64,000 bases of DNA, from the NCBI GenBank assembly GCA_033439295.1, contig JAVTLE010000013.1, forward strand, positions 310,001 to 374,000, in the 5' to 3' direction. Within the stretch, counting starts at the first letter, position 1. Every line of letters begins with the position of its first letter. The translations under genes and the position numbers were made by a program. Source of the stretch: Deuterostichococcus epilithicus (lineage: Eukaryota > Chlorophyta > Trebouxiophyceae > Prasiolales > Stichococcaceae). Shown here one piece after another: positions 1 through 12,744 of the stretch. The notes under the pieces were generated by a model that did no database searches, was not told the origin of the DNA, and was given only the letters and a program-made list of their open reading frames with translations.

Positions 1-1063
1 CTTGCGGTGCAGCAGCTGCAAACCCTCGGATCCGGACGCATGGCATCCTCCAGAGACAGGTGCAGCGGCTTGGCAACTGCGGCGAGAACTTGCGAATTTT
101 GCAGCACGATTCCCAGCGATGGGGAGACAGAGTGACAGGATCCGAGCGAGGGACTGCTTGCGACTGGAGGCGAGCACCTCGTTCAAGATGGACAGGCACA
201 CGGTGCCGGACGGGTATATGTTGGGGTGATAGAAGCCTGGATCGAACTTGCACTGCGGCGACGGCAGCCCAGTGCTCAAACACTTGCAGAACCTTTGCCG
301 TCAAATTGAGCACGCTGCACGCCATCTCAGCACCGCCAGAGGGTGCGCATTGCGACTCGTGCATGCCGGAGCTGCTCTGAGGCGTCGGGCAGATGCACGC
401 CAGGTCGAGGCTGCAGGGCGGCAGCCAACGAACACAGGCACGAGCTGAGACGTGTACGAACAGGCAGGCAGGTGAACTGAGCCGTGTGCCAATATTAGGA
501 CCTTTTTCCCACCCCTCACCTTTGGCGGCTTGGCGGGGAAGTCTTCTGTGAACTCCATGGTCAGTGGATAGTACCCTCCCTCCCTGCGGCACAGCAGCTG
601 GCATCATGTTGCACCTGGCAGTGTAGGTGCAGACCAACTGGTGCACTGGCGCAAGGACATGTCTGCTCCTGGCGGCGACGGGTCATGCGAAGGAAGCAGC
701 CGCACCAGTCTGTGCTTTGCTTGCCGGGAATGAAGCACTTCCATTTCAGCAGGTTCATCTTCCTGTGGACGAGTGATGCACCGCTGTTGGCTCGGTCTGG
801 GCATTGTATACCCTTTCGACAGCACAGAGCAGACCGCTGACTGAACCTCGTGTAAAAGCAGGCGGGGCTGCTGTGTGAGGGCATCGCGCCAACCAGCATG
901 CGGCAGATGCCTGAGCTGACAGGTTCACTGGCTCAAGGCTCAAGACGGCGCACCCGTCCGCCTCTGTCTCTGGCCGCGCATGGAAGCCGAAAGGTTTGTT
1001 CTTACGCCACGCCTTGCGCTCCATGAGCAGGCGATTTCGCGCCAGGCCGCCCACATCCGCCAT
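1..1063 (-). CDS. SCE1: SUMO-conjugating enzyme E2 (UBC9/SCE1), 3' part beyond the left edge
   Basis: This E2 takes activated SUMO as a thioester and passes it to substrate lysines, mainly in the nucleus. Four phase-consistent exons are visible on the complement: 954-1063, 706-762, 520-583 and 178-252. Together they give residues 1-102, and the C-terminal third lies off the window. The family signature is clear: WRKNKPFGF near residue 19, then [24 protein letters not shown], and [15 protein letters not shown] with the catalytic Cys near residue 96. I chose ATG 1063 (MADVGG) because it puts the N-terminal helix at the usual distance; an in-frame ATG at 1090 would add nine residues. All three introns are GT-AG. 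The gene is divergent from the NHX gene. The spacing and the [10 protein letters not shown] block match UBC9/SCE1 better than ubiquitin E2s. Confidence 0.93.
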
Positions 1064-2040
1064 CACGCAAGTCGCGCTGGCAGCAGCCACTCACCAGCGG
1101 CTGCTTGATGGTGCGCGGCGGGACCGACAATTCAGCAGACGAGACAGCAGGCTGGCGCTGAGCGGCCAACAGATCTGGAAATGCTGCTGCCGCCAGGTCG
1201 CGCACGACCTGAATGCTGTCACTTCTATGGCAAGTCGTCTGGCATGGAGAGGCGTTCCTTTGATGCGAGGATACGTCCCTTTTGGTGAGGACCCTGCAGA
1301 CCACGCAACCTGGTGCGGCTGACACGAGCCACTGCGACCTACGGTGCTTTCAGACCGTGTCGTCGACGAATTCGGAATGGACACGCTGAGGACGGATGTG
1401 GTATAGTCGTGATGGTCTATATGTTGATGAGCCTTGCGAAATGGAGGTACAAACCGTGTTGTGGCATGCAAAGACTGGCAAAGTCCCATAAAGTTTTGAA
1501 GTTCCATGAAGTTTTCAATTGTAATTTGTGCTGAGCTGTTGCAAGACCGCAAGACGTGCCATAGCGCCTCTTGTCGCTCGCTAGCATTGCTGCCAGTGCA
1601 CCGGTCGCGCAGGTCGCTGGTTGCTTTGCTGGCACTGATCAATCTCCAGTTCCAGACGTCGCAGAGACACGCTGCTGCAGCGAATGCGAAGAACTGCAGT
1701 GCTATTGTTATCCAGTACGACGGAGAGCCCTGTTCGACCTTGTTCTCGTTGACCTGCCTTGTACCATAGCTTGCCTTCGGCATTGCCTCGTGGCCCCGTG
1801 ATATCTGCCACAGCTCGCCACGCATTTTTTGTACGTCTATACGTCTGTACGTTCAAGTTACGACAGCACGGCCGAACGGTCGACAGCTCGGCAAGGCTTG
1901 CCAGCGGGGTGCGCAACCCCGGCGCCTGCACATTCTCATGCTGGACTGGCATGAGCCGGTGAAAGGGCAGCCAAGTGACAGCAGCAGCCGCTGAAGGCTC
2001 ATAACTTGTCAGCACTCAGCCAGCGGGACGTCCCGCCAGC
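1064..2040. other. Divergent intergenic region between SCE1 and NHX
   Basis: About 980 bases between two divergently transcribed genes, so it should hold both promoters and 5' leaders. The open frames here overlap on both strands and resemble no family I recognise. I see no convincing TATA element or repeat. Confidence 0.5.
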
Positions 2041-5000
2041 ATGTCGGCGCAGATGCCATTCCTGGGGGTGGATGGCGTTCCGCCAGGGCCGGTGCCGGTG
2101 CCAGCGCCGGCGCCCGGCATCGAGCCGCCCGACATCGTGGACACCCAGAGCTTCAACACAGGTGCATGATTTCTCTGGCACAGAGATGCTCACAAACCCA
2201 CGCAAGCAGCCTGTAGGCAGCGTTGGGGTGCGTTTGCATAGCATATCACCTCCTGATGTGCCAGTGGTCGTTCACACGCACATGCATCTGGCCATGCATG
2301 CAAAGCATGAGCCCTGCCTCCTGGATCGCTGTCACAGCTGCCTGGTGCCACGGTAGCTGTGGCAACAGCGGGCTTACAGGACTTCGCTACCGGAGGCCGG
2401 CGACCTCGACTCACGACTTTGCAGGGTTTAGATTTTAGGGTTATGAGGGACTGGACGCGATGCTGCTCGAGCTGGCCGCTGCCGGGCTCGTCGCCGCCTG
2501 CACGCCTTGTGGTGCCGCGGCTGGCGCCGTGGAGCTTGCCTGGGCTAGCACTCGTTCGTGAGGCTGGAGGAGACGCCCCCAGTCGAGCTGACCCCGCCGC
2601 TGACTCTGCTGCCGCCGCCGCCGTCTTCTGCAGGCCTGATGGTGCTGCTGCTGGTGCTGTGGAGCTCACTCGGGCACATGGCGGTGGGGCGCACAAAGTA
2701 TCTGGGCGAGGGGAGCTGCGCCTGCGCGCTGGGCCTGCTGTCGGGCCTGCTGCTGCTCATCCTGCGGCGCGCGACCAACATCGACCAGGAGGCGCTGCGG
2801 CAGCTGCTCACCTTCAACCCGGCCGACTTTTTCACGTGAGAGAAGACACGATGTGCCATTACTTGTAAGCTGATGTGCCCTGACGCTGAGAGGTTTTATG
2901 TGTTCCAGTTGCGCCAGGCGCTGGCCTCTGGCTCGGCCGCCTCCCACTTGGTGTGACGCTTCCACGCACCCTGGGTGACTGACGCTGGAGGCTGTCGGAG
3001 GGCAGTCCAAGGAGCACTATAGCCTTCACTGCTGACTGTTGCTCAGGCCGCTTTCTTCACGTGCGGCTTGGTCAGCTGCTGACTTCCTTGTTGGCACCTT
3101 AGCTGGCACGTGGGTGAGGTGAGCTGTGGGGAGCCGCCGATAGGCGCGATTGATATCTTCACAGGCGCATGCACTCTGCACCTGCTGCACCTTTTCAACG
3201 CTGCCCATCGTCTCATCCTGTCGAAAGCTGGGGCTTTGCGCTGTACCGGCTGGACGAGTGCACGCTTCATGACCCACCAGCTTGGCCGTCTTGAACACGC
3301 GCCTCATCTCGCCTGCGCACACGCATATAGACATACTGCTTCAAACCACCGGCGACGTTTTGACATTGGAAAGGAGGCTGCGGCAAGGGAATCTCTGGCC
3401 TCATCTTTCGTCAAAGCATCTGTCATACCCAAGTCGTCATTTGCGCAGGTACTTCCTGCCGCCCATCATATTCTATGCGGGCCTGTCCGTCAAGAAGAAG
3501 AAGTTTTTCCGCAACTTCGGCTCCATCGCCACGCTCGGCATCCTGGGCACCTACATCCTCTTCGCCGTGATAGCGCTTGGCCTGTTCGCCATCTCCAAGC
3601 TGCCCAACCTGCTCAACCTCACGGTGCGCCCGCGCTGCAGCTGTCCTTCAAACTTCAGGGCTGCCCTTGCAGGGGTCAAAGGGAACGTCTGCACGTCCAT
3701 TCCTGTCACGGTGATCATGAGGAAAGCTCGACATGGCCATCACCAGACGCCCCACGCGACGTGGAGCGGGATGCGCCTGGGGCCACCGCAGCAGAGGGCA
3801 GCGGCTTTGCAGGGCGGCGGCTTCCCCACCGCAGGACTGCCTGACGCCAGCGCGCCGCATCCGGCGGCGGACCACAGCCGTGGTGCTGCGTCTCCCGACT
3901 GTACCAGCGACCAGACTCTGACTGCATGCAAGCGGTTTCTCAATTGGTCGCGCTGCCTCCTACCGCTAGGACTGCCTGGCGCTGGGCGCCATCTTCGCGG
4001 CGACGGACACAGTGGCGGTGCTCCAGGTCATACGGCCGGAGGAGGCGGGCGTGCTGTATTCGCTTGTCTTCGGGGAGGGCGTCATGAACGACGCCACCTC
4101 CGTCGCGCTGCTGCGCGCGGTGCAGGTGTGCTCCATCGCGAAATGCGCCTGTGGGTCCTGTGGCACAGCACGGGATGCGGCTTTGTGGAGATTTCCCTCC
4201 TGGCAACGAGTGGACTGAGCAATCCACATGGGTTTTTACTGGCAGGGGTGCTGCTTGTGGCTCAGCCCTGCCAGCTGAACCCTGCCAGGGAGGGCCTTCC
4301 AGGCACTTGTCACTGCGCACCCCCGTGTCGGGCAAGGGCAGAGCAGCAGGCGCAAAGACTCAGTCTGTCGTCCCACTTGGTCTGCCGGCCCTTCCGCACG
4401 CTGGAGCAACAGCGCAGATGCAGTGGCTGCCTGCCATTGTTGTCACGCCGCGCCACAGAGCTACGGCAACAGCCATTGACACAGCTTGCTGTTGATCCTC
4501 GCATGCAGATGTTGTTCAACAGTATGGAAAGACTTGATGCGCATTCATCAAATGCATCGGATCATTCAAACATGTTACTGCTGCCCGCCACTCCACCTGC
4601 AGAGCTACAGTGCCTCCAACAGCGTGACGGAGACGTCCATGATCTCCATCCTGTGGGACTTTGCGTACCTGTTTGTGGCGTCGCTGGCGCTTGGCATGGC
4701 CTTCGGATTGGGCATCGCCTTCATCCTCAAGCTGCTGCGCTCACGCGATAGTCCACAGGCACCATTTCTTGCTTATCTTCTCTTGAATGTCCTCTTTTAT
4801 GCTCCATGCCTGCTCGGACACTGCCTGCCATCTCGTTGTGGCAGGCTGCTGCGAGTCCCATGTGCATGATGCATTGCCTCGAGCAGGACCGGTCGATCAT
4901 CCCAAGCTGCCTGGGCAAATGCGCACAACATCTTGAAGATGAGGAGTGGGACCTCCTTAAGGCACATGCTCGTGCACTACACTGGTCGTGTCTGCTGTCT

Positions 5001-8000
5001 GACGTCCATGTGGTGAGGGCGGTCGTCGTCGGGCCGACATATTGCTGCAGTGTGCAGCACGTTACTTCCAGCATATCGACTGCTGGCACTGCGCAATGTG
5101 CCCAGGCTGGCAGCCGCGATCGTGCTGACGCCAGAATGATTCGAGTTTGCGTTCCGCTCGCGGTCGGTCTGCAGGTAGTTTCACTACGGAATTTCCAATA
5201 AAAACGTAATCATAGAAGTACTTCTGCAGGAGGTGGCGCTGATCGGGATGCTGGCGTACCTGAGCTACCTGTGCGGCGAGCTGCTGGGCATCTCCGGCAT
5301 TGTGTCCCTCTTCTGCTGCGGCGTCGTCACCTCCCACTATGTGAGCGCACGGCTCGAGACGCTGACGTGACTCTCCAGACAGCTGCAAGCCGCTGTGCGG
5401 GTGCCACACAGCAAGCATGCTTGTGGTCCTCGCCAGTCGTGCCATCACCAGCATCTCTGCTGCGTGCGCACCTCTGCTTCCGGGTCAACATCGGACCAAG
5501 AGAGGGACCGGAAGTGTTACATCTGCAGAGGAGCCGCCAGGCGCTTACGATGCCTTGCACCACCGTGCAGGCGCTGCACAACGTGACGACGCTGACGCGG
5601 GCGACCACCGTGTCGGCATTCCAGACGCTGTCCTACATCTCCGAGGGCTGCATCTTCATTTACATGGGCATGGACACGCTGGACCCCGTCAAGTGGAGGG
5701 TGCGCTTTCGGGGTCAATCCTCCGTTGGGTGGTGGAAGGACCAGCCCCAATCAAGCGCACGATGCTGCCTTTCGTGAGGTACATGTGCCTTGGTAGTGTT
5801 TCACATCAGACCGTCGGCTGCTGCTGCAGCACCACGCAGCCTGCCTCAGGAGCCCTCGCCATGCTGCGAGAACAGGAGGGTGTTCTGCACTCCAACCACC
5901 TGCACACACGCAGTCACTGGACACTTCCATCATAGGTGCACTGCAGCAACGTCACCCAGCGAGACGGGCCACCAGCGGACGAGAGACCTTGTTGGTTTTA
6001 CTATCAACTCAAGTCGGCCTCGACTTGGTGTGCCCGTGCAGAACACATACCCGAGCGAGCTGGTGTGGCTGTTTGTGACGCTGCTGGTGCTGCTGCTGGT
6101 GGGGCGCGCGCTTTATGTCGTCCCGCTGGCGCTGCTGCACAACGTTTGGTCCCCCGAGCAGCTGTCCGCCCGCGACATCGTCGTCGTCTGGTGCGTCAGC
6201 ACCCCCTGTCGCCTCTGGGGCAGCTCAGGTCACGGTCTTCTCCTCCCCGAAGGGATCTGCAGCAGAACATCTAGGTGCACCAGGCTTTGCAAAAGGGGAC
6301 TGCATTCGCTCGGTGCGCAGCGCTGGCCGCGCAGGCTCGTAACTGCTGGCCCTCAATGAGCATTTGCACAGGAGCCGGAGGTCAGCGAACTGAAGTACGG
6401 ACGACACGCACTTGGATGTACGGTAGAAAGTCAAGGGCAGAAGAGGACTAGGAGCAGAACTCAAGGGTTGGCTGCTATCCTGGCACCAAACAGCTCTCCT
6501 TGCAGTGGGCGTAGTGTTTGCGCGGCGGAGTGCTGGTGGCGCTCAACTTGACCCGCACTTCCCATAGACAGTCATTCCAGAGGATAGGGGCAGAAATATC
6601 GGTCATGGCGCGCAGGTGGGGCGGCCTCATGCGCGGCGCGGTGTCGGTGGCGCTCATCTACCGCTACTTCGACCCGCACGGCGCCGCCGCACTGGACGGC
6701 CACCGCTCCACGCTCATCACCACCACGCTGCTGCTGGTGCTGTTCAGCACCATGGTGCTCGGGGGCCTGACCAAGCCGCTGCTGGACTACATACAGGGAC
6801 CGGCAGGTGCGGCTGTGCAGGGTTTGCGGGTTCAACGGTGAGGACAAGTCCACGCACGGACACTGTCAGTGCATTTCGGAGCTTTGCTTTGCGCGGCATC
6901 ACAGCCCTTGGCTCAGCAAGGCACGAGCAACCAGTGGGGGGCTGGCTGTAGGAAGGCAGCGAAGTTGAACGAACGAAAGCAGACCAGTGGGGCACAACAA
7001 AGCCCAGGGCAGTAGCGGTCTCGGGGCAGCTTGGCAGACACGCGATGTGTCTGGCCCGGCATGAGCGAAGGCCCTTTGGGCGTCATAACCTTATAGCACA
7101 CGCACTCACAGCCGAACCACCCCATAGAGAAGGCGGCTGCCATACACAGTGTCGTATCGAAGTGCTGTCTGCTGTCGTGGGCCAGTGTGTCGCCTGGCAC
7201 TCGGCGCAGCCCTGCCGATTGAGGCTGCCCCACTGGCGTGCTGGGCCGCTGGTGCGTTGTGCGAACCGAGGCGTCGTGGTGTCTCTAGAGCTACGAACTT
7301 ACGCCGGCAGTCTCCGGTGCTCGCCTCTCCCAGGCGGGGGCTGCTTGCGGTCAGCCACCCGTCGAAGGACGCCTCCAGCTGCAGCTTCGTTGGGTCCGGC
7401 CACCACGAACACGCTCGCTGCCGGCTGCTGCAGCACAGAGCGACCCGAAGGCCGAGCGCCAACTCAGTCGTTGCCGCCAGCCGAATCGGGCCGCATGTCT
7501 GCAAGTGCGTTGCAGCCGGCCAGGCGCCCGTGAGGGCGCGAGGCCGGACGGCTGATCTTGAACGAGTGCCACAGGCCCTCCACACGGCCGCTGGGGCCGG
7601 CTGGAGGCGGTAGTGTCGCGCGGGCCAGGCTTCTTCGCGGTAGGGGGCAGCACTGCACCGTGGCTGCTACAACTCCGGGCGCGTGCCCGGAGAGGGGACT
7701 TCTCGAAGGCCGCGCGGCTGATTCGCCTGCACGCGGCCCCCACCCTAGCCGGCCAGGCCCCCCACCCCGGCCCGGCGCGCGTGCAGACGAGAAGTCAGGG
7801 TGTCTGTGGAGAGAAAGTCAGTTCAGAGTCAGGATGTCCGCTTCCTTTCGGCCCTTGCTCTCGGCCCCCGAGGCGAGGCGCACAGGCTGGCAGCTGGTCG
7901 ACGCTGGTGGCGTGTGCGCTGTGCAGGCGAGCCGCTGAGCCACATGATGGAGCTCATGCCGCACCGGTTGCGGCGTCGCCGGCCAGGAGGCCCGCACGGC

Positions 8001-10211
8001 GGCGGCGGCGGCGGCGGCCGCTACGCCACCGTCGACATGTCCGGCCTGGATGATGGCGGCGGCAGCGGCTACGCAGCGCCGGTGTTAGAGCGAGGTGGGC
8101 ACCCAAGCTGTGCATTCAACTTGGCGCGGCTGCAGAGTAAAGTGTATTCGGGATACCCAACCAGGGCGGCTGTGCTGGGACTTTTCACTGCTCGTCACGG
8201 AACTACAGCCCAGGTTGTGCCCTCTGCAGCTTATGACGTCGCAAACCTGGCCAGGTTCTACAAGCAGGTAGCCCCAAGTCCGGGCCTGGTGCATGTTCTC
8301 GTGCGCACAGGGCAGCAGGAGAGGCGGCAGCACAGCGTCCGCGGCCTGTCCAGCGGCCCGTCTTTTGGCGACATGAGCGACTTCAGCCTGGAGGGGTCGG
8401 ACGAGGGCGGCAGCTCGCCGCGCCTGGGGATAGGAGGTGATAACGCTCTTGACTTGCAGGGTCAGATGAGGATCGGTTCGAGTGCCCGTTGTCCGTCATT
8501 CGCCTTGAGCGATCTGCTGCAGGTCAAGAGGCAAGCTTGCGTCCCAGAAGCGTCTGGCAGATGCTGGCCAGGCATGGTGCGCTCGAATGCATGGAGTAGA
8601 TGTCTGCGCGTTGATGTGTCGGCGGTGTTGGCGTGCCTGGATAGTTGTGCGCTCGAATATTGAGGCTGCAGTCTGACCCTTTCGGGCATGTGGGGTGCAG
8701 CAAGAAGAGTTGTGTTGATGCGACGCAGGGGGCCAGTGGTGGGACGGGCAGCGTACGCCAAAGCGGCAGCATGGCGAGCAGCGGTGGCCGCCGCAGCAGG
8801 TGGGCGGCGGCGGCAGCGGCGCCAATGGCTCAGGCTACATTTCGCCGCCGCCCGTGCCTCGAAGCAGCAGCGGCGGCAGCCGGCAAGGTGTCTCTTCTGT
8901 GAATACGATTTGCGACACTAGTGCCACTGGATCCAAATCCTCTGGCAGTCCTCGGATGCATACCTATGCAAGGCCTGGGAAGTGCTTGAGGAGAGGGCAT
9001 GTAGTACAAAGCTACCCATCTGGCTTGCTGTAGGATCAACCAAGTCCAGTTAGGACTTAGTACCTCCTGCTTGCTGTTCAGTCAATCCTGCAAGGCTTGC
9101 CCCGCGCTGCTGGCCTGCAGGCGGCGGTGGCGGCGCTCACGCTGCCGGATCCCTGTCCCGCCTCGGCGGCGCGCAGCCGCCCGGCGACCAGCCGAGCGCC
9201 GGCAGCGCCACGACGGATGCTGCGCGCCAGCAGCAGCAGCAGCAGCCGTCGCCGGCGGCGGAGCACTCAGCGGCGGAGCAGGAGGGTATCGTGTTCGGGC
9301 GCGACGACGGCGACGAGGTTCAGGCGGACCCGATCGCGCGCGACACGGCGGCCCTGGAGCGAATGGAGGCCGCGGCCAACACCCAGGCGCGTGTCCCCAT
9401 GGTTGCCCCATGGCTGCACGGGCACCGCCTGTTTGCAAACTGTCCGGGGACCGATTGAAACACCAGCGTGCAGATCCGAGAGCGCTGATCGGCGACACCC
9501 AACTTCCACCAAAAAACCTGGCACGAGGCACAGTTTTCCGCAGCTCCTGTGCTCGAGGTCGGCAGTCTGCGCTGTGCACAGCTTGCAATGCTGGATCTGG
9601 TGCGCTCAGCCGCCTGCACTCAGGGCCATGCGCATCTTGTTCCTGTCTGATTGCGCTGCACCCTCTGCTGCTGTACGAGTCATCCGGTCCTGCATCCGGC
9701 TGTAGGAGGCGGGGTCGACCGGCGGGCAGCAGCCGCCGCTCATCTCGCTGGCGCGGGAGAGCTCTGCCGGCGAGTCGCCGTCAGCCATCACCGCGTTGTG
9801 GCGCACCTTCGACGCCCAGTACATGCAGGCGGGTCCCGATCAGCCTTCCGAGACAGCTTGCTCTGGTTGTCACCCCTTTTGTGCGCCCTCAAAGCCGGAC
9901 CTCGTCTCGTCCAGCAGGCATCAGACACAAGTGGAGTGCCCGCGATCGTCAGGGCGCCCTCGATCGACTCGGCTTGGCTTGGCGTGCCCGCTTCCGCCCG
10001 CCTGTACCGCAACCCAACGCTCAACGCTCTTTGTTGAATGCAAGGTTGTTGGTAGATACGGTGCAGCTCTGACACCAGCTGTCGTCGTCTGGTTTCGCAG
10101 CCCATCTTTGGCGGGCCGGGGTCACTGCAGCGGCAGGACCGAGACTCTCTGGCGGAGTTGACTGAGACCGCCGAGACAGGGCCCAGCTTCCCACCGTCTA
10201 CACACGTTTGA
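2041..10211 (+). CDS. NHX: NHX-type Na+/H+ (K+/H+) exchanger, CPA1 family
   Basis: Membrane antiporter exchanging Na+ or K+ for H+. Fifteen exons: 2041-2161, 2634-2835, 3449-3623, 3970-4125, 4603-4758, 5230-5340, 5571-5699, 6042-6190, 6616-6806, 7927-8094, 8311-8436, 8729-8887, 9121-9386, 9706-9828 and 10101-10211. They are phase-continuous throughout and give about 780 residues. Diagnostic motifs are the amiloride-site YFLPPIIFYAG near residue 109, FGEGVMNDATS near 199 (ion-binding Asp), GELLGISGIVSLF, and WWGGLMRGAVSVAL near 400. Many hydrophobic segments span residues 45-460. The long Gly/Ser/Gln-rich C-terminal tail ends with WRTFDAQYM followed by PIFGG, the usual tail signature of plant-type NHX proteins. 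Introns after 4758, 9386 and 9828 start with GC instead of GT. Introns before exons 4, 5 and 9 carry decayed copies of the following exon. Whether it acts at the vacuole, Golgi or plasma membrane cannot be read from sequence. Confidence 0.93.
3835..3888 (+). repeat. Decayed copy of the head of NHX exon 4 inside the preceding intron
   Basis: The stretch begins with a CAG acceptor and GACTGCCTG exactly as the real exon does at 3970. It stays recognisably similar through the GCGGCGGAC and ACAG...GTGGTGCT blocks. Small insertions and substitutions destroy the frame, so the TDTVAVL segment is lost. I read it as a relic of a duplicated 3' splice site plus exon start. Confidence 0.7.
4459..4484 (+). 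repeat. Probable short decayed copy of the head of NHX exon 5
   Basis: CAG followed by AGCTAC and CAACAGC...TGAC repeats the beginning of the exon at 4603. It is short, so the match is only suggestive on its own. Confidence 0.45.
6506..6558 (+). repeat. Decayed copy of the head of NHX exon 9
   Basis: After a CAG, this intronic stretch tracks the exon starting at 6616. Shared blocks are GTGGGC, TGCGCGGCG, GTGGCGCTCA and a final TTGACCCGCAC against TTCGACCCGCAC. An internal deletion breaks the coding frame. It lies about 110 bases upstream of the real exon. Confidence 0.7.
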
Positions 10212-10948
10212 GGCATCCTTGGCAGATGTGCTTGAGGGCTGCGCATCGTCATGTGAGCTCCAGGCCGGGGGTGTGAACAGCTGGTGGAGGACGCGGCAAG
10301 CATGGTGGTGCTTTGAGGGTATTTGCCAAGCAGGCTGCGCATTTGCCTGTTTGAAGGAATGGGCAGATGTGATGCGCTGTGTGGGCACTTATACCAGCCG
10401 GATGTAGCCGTTTGGTGCATGGAGCGCACATTGCTAGATGGCAATTGTTACTGCTGTAATATTGGGGCTCAAGCTGCGTTTACTCTCTACTGCAGATGCT
10501 GTTCAGATTCAGTCAAGTCTCTACAGACAAGTGAATTCTTGCTGAATTATGGTCCATTCAAGCAAGTAGCCTGAAAGTAAGCAGCCCCAACACTATGTAG
10601 CAGCCTGCATTCGCACCCTTCAGCACGTCGTTTCAAGCTCAATAGTGGCATCACCCCTTCCTCAAAATTCGTCTATCTATGGTGAGACGTTCGCGAGCTG
10701 TGCTAATCCCTAGGTTGCAGATGCTTGCAACTCATGCCGTCATCAAAATCGCAAGGAGTTCCTCAGTCTGGTCGACAGCGACGTCCGTTACACCTGCGTT
10801 GATGGTTTCAATACTGGATTAGGGCACAGAGTTGCCCCGCTTCAATGCGATGATGACATCTGCGCCCAGCGTTGACGTTCACAGCAGTCGAACATCTGGA
10901 TTCAAACATCTGTATGAGAACACTGCGGCAGCTCATAGACTGCTGGCA
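10212..10948. other. Convergent 3' region between NHX and the methyltransferase
   Basis: This contains the 3' untranslated regions of both genes. A TGTAA motif, the usual chlorophyte polyadenylation signal, lies at 10455-10459 on the plus strand, about 245 bases after the NHX stop. Its complement lies at 10790-10794, about 155 bases after the methyltransferase stop. No coding potential was recognised. Confidence 0.5.
10455..10459 (+). promoter_or_regulatory. Candidate TGTAA polyadenylation signal for NHX
   Basis: Green algae such as Chlamydomonas use TGTAA as the near-universal polyadenylation signal. This is the first plus-strand copy after the NHX stop codon. A five-base motif is weak evidence. 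Confidence 0.35.
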
Positions 10949-12744
10949 TCATGGCATGCCTGCCGGCTCACCAGTGCTGCTCAAGTCGTCATCTGACGAG
11001 ACGCTCTCCGAGCTGCTGCCGTTGTCCGGCTGCAGCCTCGGCGATGCCTGCTGCCGCTGCAACAGGACACCCGCCAACAGGTAGCTGTTCTCGCTGAAGA
11101 AGGCCCGGCCCTCACTGCGCATGTCTGTGATCCAGTCCTTGACCTGCGCCGAAACACGGAATCCATCCTCAAAATTTGCTTGTGGGTAATGCGTGCCAAT
11201 GCATTCGGTGCTGCTGCCGTTATGACAGTGTGCAGGCAGCCACCTGACTCCTGATCCTTCTCGCAATGCTTCCTCATCTCATGCAAAAGCATGTGTCGTC
11301 TGGCTGCCCACCTTAGGCTCCGAGCTGTAGCGGCCAAAGGGCAGCGCAGTGACCATGAAGTCTGTGCACATGTAGCCCAGGCGCTGTGCGTGCCGCAGCG
11401 TCAGCACGGGGTCACAATAGGAGCAGACCAGCAGCATCGCAGAATCATAACCCAGAGTCATTAGGTCCTGCGCAGCAACATACGGGCTCCGGTCACAAAG
11501 GTGCAAGTCGCATTTGTGGTGGGCTTCAGTTTCTCAACGCAGCATTTCGAGTACATGCTGTGTTTGGAGTACATGCTGTGTTTGGATGGCGATCCCTGGT
11601 AGGTCGCTTGCGTGAGCACCGTAACATAGGATGGCCCGTACTTGGCGTTTGTCATGCATATGGGAGCGACCATGCAGTTGCGCACCCTGGTGAGGTTGGA
11701 GCCGTCAGTGCCGCCGTGCAGCGCCGGCATGAGGATGTCATCGTCGGGGGCGGCAATGTAAGGTGGGTTTGAGATGAGGGTTGAAGCCGGAATGGTCGCT
11801 ACGCCCTCGAAGAAGCAGCTGTTGTGCACCTGTTGCACAGACAGTATCATAGATTGGTCCGCTGGTGCCATTTTCAACCTCAAGGGTAGATGAGGGCACA
11901 GCCGAAGTAATGCATATTCAGCGTACCTCAAAAGCTCGCAACCGACCATGTGATAAGGAGAGGCACACCTGGTAGGTTTTGTGGAATCTGAGCTGCTGTG
12001 CGTCCCTCCTTGCCAGCGCAGCCGCCTTTGGGTTCAGCTCGAACCTGGCGCATGCGTGAGTGCGGCTGCTCATCGATTTTTGCAGACAATGTGCTTCCGG
12101 CCCCGGATGAAACCTTCGAGCAGTATCAGGTGAGACTTCCCGACTGAGCGGTCACAGAGGTTTTCCACGAACAGTGCGCGTCGGACCACTACATGCGCAC
12201 ACATGCGCACCCATGGATGGTGCCGCTGAAGGGCTGACGCTGCAGTCCATTGAGGACTGGCGAGCCATCGCCACTGCCGAACTCGATTATCGTCTTGTTG
12301 TGCTGGTCCTGCCTCGCAAGCACCATCTGCTGCACGCAGCTGCTGTAGAACTCCGACTCCTCATCGCACACAAAAATCGCCTTCGGGTCCCTGCAGCAGC
12401 ACAGGGTCGCGCACTCTCATGATCAAGTGCCTCTCGGTCTTCACTGACACTCCCGTCAGCATTCGTTGCTAGAAAATAGTTCACCTAGATGCGTCCGCGA
12501 GCCTCGGGTGACAAAGGTCTTGGACGTCGACCGACGGCGGGCACTCTGCATCCCAAGGCGGCCTCTGCCGCCGAGGCTCCAACGTTTGAGGACAAAGTGT
12601 AGCTTTCGCGTTAGGCGCAGCGATAGGCATGCTGGAAACCAAGATCGAGGACGAACGTCCGCGTTTGGGTGCTGACTGTGACTGCGGCTGCTGCCGATGC
12701 AAAAGACTATCTCTACCGCTGCAAGCAATGGACATGCAGCGCAT
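10949..12744 (-). CDS. Class I SAM-dependent methyltransferase (NPPY type), predicted plastid-targeted
   Basis: Six exons on the complement (12485-12744, 12211-12390, 11969-12044, 11686-11829, 11312-11467, 10949-11143), all GT-AG and in phase, give about 336 residues. SAM-binding motif I is IIEFGSGDGSP near residue 121, followed by the acidic FELNPKAAALARRDA. NPPYIAAPDDD near residue 193 is the motif IV typical of enzymes methylating planar or amide nitrogen (HemK, N6-adenine, RsmC/TrmN families). The first about 70 residues are Ser/Arg/Gln-rich with few acids, like a chloroplast transit peptide. The C-terminus is a Ser-rich acidic tail. The substrate is not identifiable; glutamine, RNA base or small-molecule targets remain possible. 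I chose ATG 12744 because it opens the exon; ATG 12735 is an alternative. Confidence 0.8.
11549..11584 (+). repeat. Exact 18-base tandem repeat, two copies, in an intron
   Basis: An 18-base unit beginning GAGTACATGC is repeated twice without mismatch inside the intron between methyltransferase exons 4 and 5. It is a recent tandem duplication with no evident function. Confidence 0.85.

Noticed and set aside
3282-4751. 489-codon plus-strand frame
   Set aside because: It spans NHX exons 3-5 with their introns. The intronic parts have no conservation and exon 4 is in another frame.
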